Below are positions 6,357 to 9,626 of a stretch of 9,626 bases of DNA, in pieces. The notes beneath the pieces are model-generated. The model was not told where the DNA came from and ran no database searches. It saw only the letters and a program-made list of their open reading frames with translations. This DNA comes from Campylobacteraceae bacterium (lineage in GTDB: Bacteria > Campylobacterota > Campylobacteria > Campylobacterales > Sulfurovaceae): NCBI GenBank assembly GCA_026982175.1, contig JALSHP010000352.1, positions 1 to 9,626 on the forward strand, written 5' to 3'. The position numbers were made by a program, and so were the translations under genes. Numbering within the stretch: the first letter of the stretch is position 1; every line of letters begins with the position of its first letter.

Positions 6357-7835
6357 TTATGATGTGGTGCTAACTCTATACCGTGCTACCATCTGCTTTA
6401 ACTTCTCCCTATCTATCCTAATATCTTTAGCTCCAGACTTAATGGCATAGAGTTGTCGTACCATCTCCTCTACCTCTTTACTCTCATTCATCTTCGGATA
6501 GAGTATCTTAAATGCCTCTTCTCCGTTAAAATGTTTTCCTTTTCTTTTCCATCTAGAAACAAGTAACGGTGTAATGTAGGTAAATAGTAATGTCAACACA
6601 ACTCCAAAAAGAAATGATAACAATAGAGCATAAAGCGTTGTTCTCTTCTGCATGTTCAGTTGAGCACGAATAGGAGGCAGAGCAATACGACTCTCTACCA
6701 CCCCTTTGGTGGCTAAACTTGAAGCATTTTCAACCTCTACCTTATAGGCTTTTGTTTTCAAAATTTCAACTTTACCTGTGGTGTAGTCATAGGCACGTAT
6801 CTCTTTAGACGGAATGGTAAAGCTATGGTCACTAATGAAAACAAAACTCTTTTGGTAGCGACTCTGTAACTTTTTGCCCATTAAGGTACTCTCTACTTTG
6901 GCATCATCGCTATAAATGGTCACAGAAGGGATCTCAAAATTTAGACCATCATAATCTTCCAATGTCCCAATCCCTAGTAACTCCATGCGTAAGGTTACTG
7001 GTTTATTGGCTTTTACTTGTAGAGTATCAATGCTATCAGTTAAGTTAAATTTTCCCACAATATCATGTGCTTCTGTTGGCTCTATCACCTCTAAGTTAAG
7101 GGCTGAAGAGGATATTTTAGTCCATTTAGGAACATCAATATACCACCCTCCCTCTTGGCGTTCACGTGAACGTTGTGCAATCTTTGCACGTGCAGGTTCA
7201 AGCGTTAATGCTCCTGCTTTTTTGGCAATGAGCAAATAGTTTAACTCCTGAATGGTAAATGCCCCTTTTTTATAGGTCTTCCCCTCTCCAATCTGTTTAG
7301 AAAAAAAATCTTTAAACTCAGGAGGGGTATACTCAATCTGCAATACATCAAGATTGGTGCGTTGTTTAAAATAGAGATTTAAAACAATTGACTCTCCCAA
7401 ATAGAATTTTTGCTTCTCTATGGCAATATCTAAAGCAAAATTGCTATTGGCTCTTTTTGCTCCTGTGGGCGAAGGCAATACCGTAACCATAATAGGCTTA
7501 GTACTCTTCATCTCTCCATCTACTTTAACAGAAAAAGAGGGAATGGTCATGTTTTGCTCAGGGCGAAACTCCATAATCATCATATTGGTCTTCTCCATGC
7601 TACTCACCCCGTTCACCTGCACAAAGTTCGTAGAGGAACGGCGTTGAATGTTAAAAACTTTTTGCCCATTTATCTCAGGTATATCGGGTATTGCATCTAC
7701 CTTTTTTCCTGTCATTGCCAAAGTAAGTAGTACCGTGTCCCCTTTAAATACTTTATCCAAATCGACCGTAGCCGTAACACTCCCTGCCCATAAGAGTCCG
7801 ACTGCCCCTACCAAACTACCAAGGATTTTTAACAT
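6357..7835 (-). CDS. batD: BatD family periplasmic/inner-membrane protein
   Basis: This is a 492-residue protein of the BatD ('oxygen tolerance' Bat operon) family, which works with MoxR, VWA proteins BatA/BatB and TPR proteins in a poorly understood envelope stress or chaperone role. It has an N-terminal signal peptide (residues 1-22, ending VTA), a long beta-rich periplasmic region with repeated Ig-like character (ALDIAIEKQKFYLGESIVL at 134-152 is a typical BatD segment), one transmembrane helix at about 400-422, and a basic cytoplasmic tail. I chose the ATG at 7835 because a perfect AAGGAG lies 6 bases upstream. The longer frame from 7856 has no Shine-Dalgarno. The gene overlaps the end of the TPR gene by 20 bases, indicating coupled translation. 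The usual bat partners are not in this window except for the TPR gene. Confidence 0.85.
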   Translation of the reverse strand: MLKILGSLVGAVGLLWAGSVTATVDLDKVFKGDTVLLTLAMTGKKVDAIPDIPEINGQKVFNIQRRSSTNFVQVNGVSSMEKTNMMIMEFRPEQNMTIPSFSVKVDGEMKSTKPIMVTVLPSPTGAKRANSNFALDIAIEKQKFYLGESIVLNLYFKQRTNLDVLQIEYTPPEFKDFFSKQIGEGKTYKKGAFTIQELNYLLIAKKAGALTLEPARAKIAQRSRERQEGGWYIDVPKWTKISSSALNLEVIEPTEAHDIVGKFNLTDSIDTLQVKANKPVTLRMELLGIGTLEDYDGLNFEIPSVTIYSDDAKVESTLMGKKLQSRYQKSFVFISDHSFTIPSKEIRAYDYTTGKVEILKTKAYKVEVENASSLATKGVVESRIALPPIRAQLNMQKRTTLYALLLSFLFGVVLTLLFTYITPLLVSRWKRKGKHFNGEEAFKILYPKMNESKEVEEMVRQLYAIKSGAKDIRIDREKLKQMVARYRVSTTS

Positions 7836-8589
7836 TACGTTCTCCTTGTTTCTCATTTGATTTTGGATTGGTCTGATACATCATTGTAGGCATCTTTTTC
7901 TTAGCTAACTGCTTCATCATATGTTTTAACTCCCTCTTTCTCAACGCCTCTTTTTTTGCTTCTTCAGGAGTCATCGGCTTCTCTTCTCCTTGCTTATCTT
8001 GCTTCTTCTTTGGCTCATCAGACTTTTTTTTATCTTTATCTTTTTCTTTTTTATCATCTTTTTTCTTATCTTTTTTCTTCTCTTCTTTTTTGGGCTTATC
8101 TTGCTTCTTCTTATCCTTTTTTTTATCTTTTTTATCTTTTTTGGGCTTCTTCTTTTTCTTATCTTGCTTTTTCTCTTGCTCTTTTCGCTTCTCTTCCTCT
8201 TTTTGCTTTCTCTTAGCAAGTTCTAAATTAAACCGTGTATCGCTATCTTCTTTAAGCTTTAAAGCTTTTTCATAATGCTCAACCGCTTTACCCCATGTTT
8301 GTTGTTGAAAATAACTGTTCCCCATATTGTGTAAGCGTTGGGCTTCATTGACCCCTTTTGCCTCTTCATACGCTTTCAATGCTTCATCATATTTTTGGGC
8401 TTTATAGAGTGCATTGGCTCTATCATACGCGACCACACTACTCTCTTTTTCTAAAGAACCAAAGAGTTGAGCCGACTTCGTAAACTCCCTCATTTCATAC
8501 GCTCTATTTGCTTGTGCGATGGTTTTAAAATCCAATAAATCAGCAAATAAAAAATTACTTGCTAGTAAAAATAGTATTAATTTATGCAT
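7816..8589 (-). CDS. TPR protein of Bat operon (BatC/BatE-like) with long Lys-rich tail
   Basis: This is a 257-residue secreted or anchored protein: signal peptide 1-16 (cleavage after LFA), about three tetratricopeptide-like helical pairs (22-50, 54-81 with AYDRANALYKAQKYDEAL, 86-112 with NMGNSYFQQQTWGKAVEHYEKAL), then a Lys/Asp/Glu tail at about 126-205 made of KKDKKK-type units, and a Met/Lys-rich end. TPR proteins of this type precede batD in Bat operons and probably scaffold the VWA/BatD complex. Its ATG has AAAAGGA upstream with 6-7 base spacing. The reading frame is intact across several A-runs (up to 8). Upstream it overlaps the stop of a decayed yhcG remnant by 13 bases, and the expected VWA genes are absent. 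A weak TACACT (8616-8621, minus) could be its -10. Confidence 0.82.
   Translation of the reverse strand: MHKLILFLLASNFLFADLLDFKTIAQANRAYEMREFTKSAQLFGSLEKESSVVAYDRANALYKAQKYDEALKAYEEAKGVNEAQRLHNMGNSYFQQQTWGKAVEHYEKALKLKEDSDTRFNLELAKRKQKEEEKRKEQEKKQDKKKKKPKKDKKDKKKDKKKQDKPKKEEKKKDKKKDDKKEKDKDKKKSDEPKKKQDKQGEEKPMTPEEAKKEALRKRELKHMMKQLAKKKMPTMMYQTNPKSNEKQGERNVKNPW
7842..7847 (-). promoter_or_regulatory. Shine-Dalgarno AAGGAG deciding the batD start
   Basis: The minus strand carries AAGGAG, fully complementary to the 16S rRNA tail, 6 bases before the ATG at 7835. It lies within the end of the upstream TPR gene. It is the reason for choosing 7835 over the in-frame ATG at 7856, which lacks any purine-rich site. 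Confidence 0.85.
7975..8214 (-). repeat. low-complexity polypurine tract encoding Lys/Asp-rich tail
   Basis: About 240 bases on the minus strand consist almost wholly of AAA/AAG/GAT/GAA-type codons encoding KKDKKK-like units. The plus strand reads as TTTTTATC/TTCTT repeats. It includes two A8 runs (plus-strand T8 at 8024-8031 and 8117-8124). The frame stays open across it. Open frames on the plus strand opposite this tract are artefacts of composition. Confidence 0.8.
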
Positions 8590-8786
8590 TTTTTTCCTTT
8601 TTTAATTCGCCTTAAAGTGTAGAGTGAAAGAGAACACTCTTTAATTAGAAATGAGCCATATTCAGCTCTATTTTCCCCTTTTTGCTCTTCTTCTACTATT
8701 ATGAAGTTTACTTGTTTGTAAGCGTTGTTTCTTGCTGTTTGGAGTATGTTTTTTATGGTTTGGTAGATGTTGGTTTGTAATTTCAT
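8577..8786 (-). pseudogene. decayed N-terminal fragment of YhcG/DUF1016 family nuclease
   Basis: The 69-residue frame matches, from memory of the family, the N-terminal DUF1016 domain of YhcG-type PDDEXK nucleases: MKLQTNIYQTIKNIL...ARNNAYKQVNF, then VEEEQKGENRAEYG and FLIKE. Full proteins run to about 330-370 residues. Two defects stand out. Between VNF and IVEEEQ the usual segment of about 11-12 residues (MVxxYWxIGxL) is missing in frame. After LIKE (residue 50) the sequence loses family character and runs to a stop that overlaps the TPR gene start by 13 bases. The remaining 80% of the gene is absent. It starts 3 bases after a 28-codon ORF. It is unlikely to make a working protein, though a short peptide could still be translated. 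Confidence 0.65.
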
Positions 8787-8789
8787 TCT

Positions 8790-8876
8790 TTAAATATCCA
8801 TATCTTCTAAATCTCTTTGCCTATCGGCATATAATTCTTTATACATCATTTTACCTACCTTGACTTTTTTATTCAT
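8790..8876 (-). CDS. possible 28-residue small ORF upstream of yhcG remnant
   Basis: The frame reads MNKKVKVGKMMYKELYADRQ and then RDLEDMDI before TAA. The stop is followed after 3 bases by the ATG of the yhcG remnant, an operon-like spacing. The first ATG has no Shine-Dalgarno. The internal ATG at 8849 has AAGGTAGG 4-8 bases upstream, giving a 19-residue peptide, which is the better start. A TATAAT lies just upstream at 8879-8884. I do not recognise the peptide. It could be the C-terminal remnant of a former gene or non-coding leader. Confidence 0.3.
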   Translation of the reverse strand: MNKKVKVGKMMYKELYADRQRDLEDMDI

Positions 8877-8878
8877 TT

Positions 8879-8884
8879 ATTATA
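8879..8884 (-). promoter_or_regulatory. putative -10 element (TATAAT)
   Basis: A perfect TATAAT on the minus strand lies in the gap after the PemK-like gene, facing the small ORF and yhcG remnant. No TTGACA-like -35 is found at 16-18 bases, which is tolerable in Campylobacterota. It could now drive the TPR-batD-murF genes downstream. Confidence 0.42.
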
Positions 8885-8913
8885 TACTTAGTTATAATTC
8901 GCTTTCGAGCACA

Positions 8914-8933
8914 CCCATCTTTTTTTAGATGGG
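8914..8933 (-). terminator. hairpin overlapping the pemK-like stop codon, possible terminator
   Basis: CCCATCT (8914-8920) and AGATGGG (8927-8933) form a perfect 7-base stem with a 6-base homopolymer loop. The TAA of the PemK-like gene falls in the loop-stem border. There is no T-tract after the stem in either direction, so intrinsic termination would be weak. A role in mRNA 3'-end protection is an alternative. Confidence 0.35.
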
Positions 8934-9329
8934 GTTAAACAAATTCTTCGTTTTTTCCAAAATTTCATTAAAATCTTGTTTATTAACAATTCCAATTTTA
9001 CTTAAAACTCTTTTTATACTATAGGTTCTAACTTGTAATATCATAGCTGAATTATCAATATCACCTCTTGTTTTATTATTATAAGTAAATGAGTGAAAAT
9101 AATCATTATTTTTAATGGTTGTAGTAATAGGAATTCCAATAAACAAGTCACTCGTCAAGCGTCGTACAATAATAACAGGTCGAGCAAAATCTTTACCTTT
9201 ACCATACTCTTCACTTCCAAGATTATGTCCTATTTTTAACCAAAAGATTTCTCTTGGTTTTATCCCTAATTTTCTATGTTTCTCTTGAGTCGATTTTTTA
9301 ACTTCATTCCATTCATCATACACTTCCAT
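8925..9329 (-). CDS. PemK/MazF family toxin-like endoribonuclease
   Basis: This 134-residue protein has the PemK/MazF fold pattern: REIFWLKIG (27-35), DFARPVIIVRR (47-57), FIGIPITTT (63-71), and SAMILQVRTYSIKRVLSKIG (94-113) with the conserved Q-x-R. Family members cut mRNA at short sites. This subgroup ('chromosomal PemK-like', with a longer N-terminus) often lacks an adjacent antitoxin, and none is recognisable here. I chose the ATG at 9329, one base after the stop of the CPBP gene, with AAAGGGG upstream. The longer frame from 9350 begins inside that gene. By hand count, bases 8941-9300 are about 27% G+C, against about 40% in a sample of murF, which suggests acquisition from elsewhere. Confidence 0.72.
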   Translation of the reverse strand: MEVYDEWNEVKKSTQEKHRKLGIKPREIFWLKIGHNLGSEEYGKGKDFARPVIIVRRLTSDLFIGIPITTTIKNNDYFHSFTYNNKTRGDIDNSAMILQVRTYSIKRVLSKIGIVNKQDFNEILEKTKNLFNPI

Positions 9330-9330
9330 C

Positions 9331-9626
9331 CTAAAACACCCCTTTCTCATAAAACAAGCCCAAAATAGCTAAAAAGTTTAAAAGCGAATGCATAATCATC
9401 GGAATAAAAAGCGAATTCGTGCGTATTCGAGCATAACCAAATACAAGCCCAATGACAAAAATAGCAATCAGATAAGCAATCTCATACTGCATGTGAATCA
9501 CAGCCCAAAGAGCTGAAGTGAGCAACACAGCCCCATGTACTCCCATGAAAGAGTTGGCAAAACCTTTGAGTAGAAAACCTCTAAAGACCACCTCTTCTAC
9601 CACAGGAGCAGCGACCATGACAGCCA
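9331..9626 (-). CDS. CPBP family intramembrane metalloprotease, 5' end outside window
   Basis: The frame stays open to the right edge (residues AV before the ATG at 9618), so only the C-terminal ~98 residues are present. The CPBP/Abi motifs are in order: PVVEEVVFRGFL (the EExxxR motif 1), LWAVIHMQ (FxxxH-type motif 2 with its His), and MHSLLNFLAIL (motif 3 HxxxN). Three hydrophobic segments fit the membrane core. Family members include type II CAAX prenyl endopeptidases and bacteriocin-immunity or signalling proteases. The role here is unknown. It is followed by the PemK-like gene after a single base (TAG-G-ATG), suggesting cotranscription. Confidence 0.85.
   Translation of the reverse strand, partial: AVMVAAPVVEEVVFRGFLLKGFANSFMGVHGAVLLTSALWAVIHMQYEIAYLIAIFVIGLVFGYARIRTNSLFIPMIMHSLLNFLAILGLFYEKGVF

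Noticed and set aside
7836..7856. Longer N-terminus for BatD starting at 7856
   Set aside because: No Shine-Dalgarno and it adds charged residues ahead of a normal signal peptide; AAGGAG supports the ATG at 7835.
6985..7860. Plus-strand frames opposite batD
   Set aside because: They are antisense shadows of a recognisable gene, with no motif or promoter support.
7956..8275. Several plus-strand open frames rich in Leu/Phe/Ser opposite the TPR gene
   Set aside because: They are the complement of the Lys-rich polypurine tract; composition alone keeps them open, and the minus-strand gene has signal peptide, TPRs and Shine-Dalgarno.
8901..8910. GCTTTCGAGC mini-palindrome with UUCG-like loop near the TATAAT
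   Set aside because: A 3-base stem is not meaningful without further support.
1..9626. CRISPR arrays, tRNA or rRNA genes, insertion-sequence ends
   Set aside because: No regularly spaced repeats, cloverleaf-like segments, rRNA-like stretches or terminal inverted repeats flanking a transposase were seen by eye.

Overview
The window looks like chromosomal DNA from a low-GC member of the Campylobacterota (Sulfurovum, Sulfurimonas or Arcobacter type). This rests on codon and base composition, on a MurF-like ligase whose N-terminus is a set of membrane helices, and on the TPR protein/BatD pair. The genus assignment is inference from recall, not a database match. All genes except the first are on the minus strand, so they read from right to left.

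Left edge (1-520, plus strand): the 3' end of a gene that begins outside the window. Its C-terminus resembles the tail of large radical SAM proteins of the MJ0619/tetraether-synthase type. It meets the minus-strand licD-like gene tail to tail with a 4-base overlap of stop codons.

Surface-decoration cassette (517-3747, minus): read in order, this holds a fusion of a TagD-type cytidylyltransferase with a Gfo/Idh/MocA domain, then a class V aminotransferase like 2-aminoethylphosphonate (AEP) transaminase, then a LicD-family phosphotransferase. The two internal junctions have zero spacing (TAG directly followed by ATG). The logical reading is synthesis of a CDP-activated, probably amino- or polyol-type phospho group, followed by transfer to a surface glycan. 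The exact substrate cannot be read from sequence. This is the most novel-looking part of the window.

Envelope block (3867-8589, minus): a TPR lipo/periplasmic-type protein with a long Lys-rich tail, BatD, a membrane-anchored MurF-like Mur ligase, ExbB/TolQ and ExbD/TolR. The first two genes overlap, exbB and exbD overlap or abut, and murF sits between the pairs. The MoxR, DUF58 and VWA genes usually found before the TPR/BatD pair are not present here. A 10-base sequence, TTATGATACT, lies ahead of both exbB and the cytidylyltransferase fusion and could be a shared -10 element.

Accessory patch (8577-9626, minus): a CPBP-family membrane protease (5' end outside the window), a very AT-rich PemK/MazF-like toxin gene, a hairpin over its stop codon, a promoter-like TATAAT, an uncertain 28-codon ORF, and a decayed N-terminal piece of a YhcG/DUF1016 nuclease gene that runs into the TPR start. 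This patch looks like an insertion and decay site just upstream of the truncated Bat operon. No tRNA, rRNA, CRISPR array or intact insertion sequence was seen.
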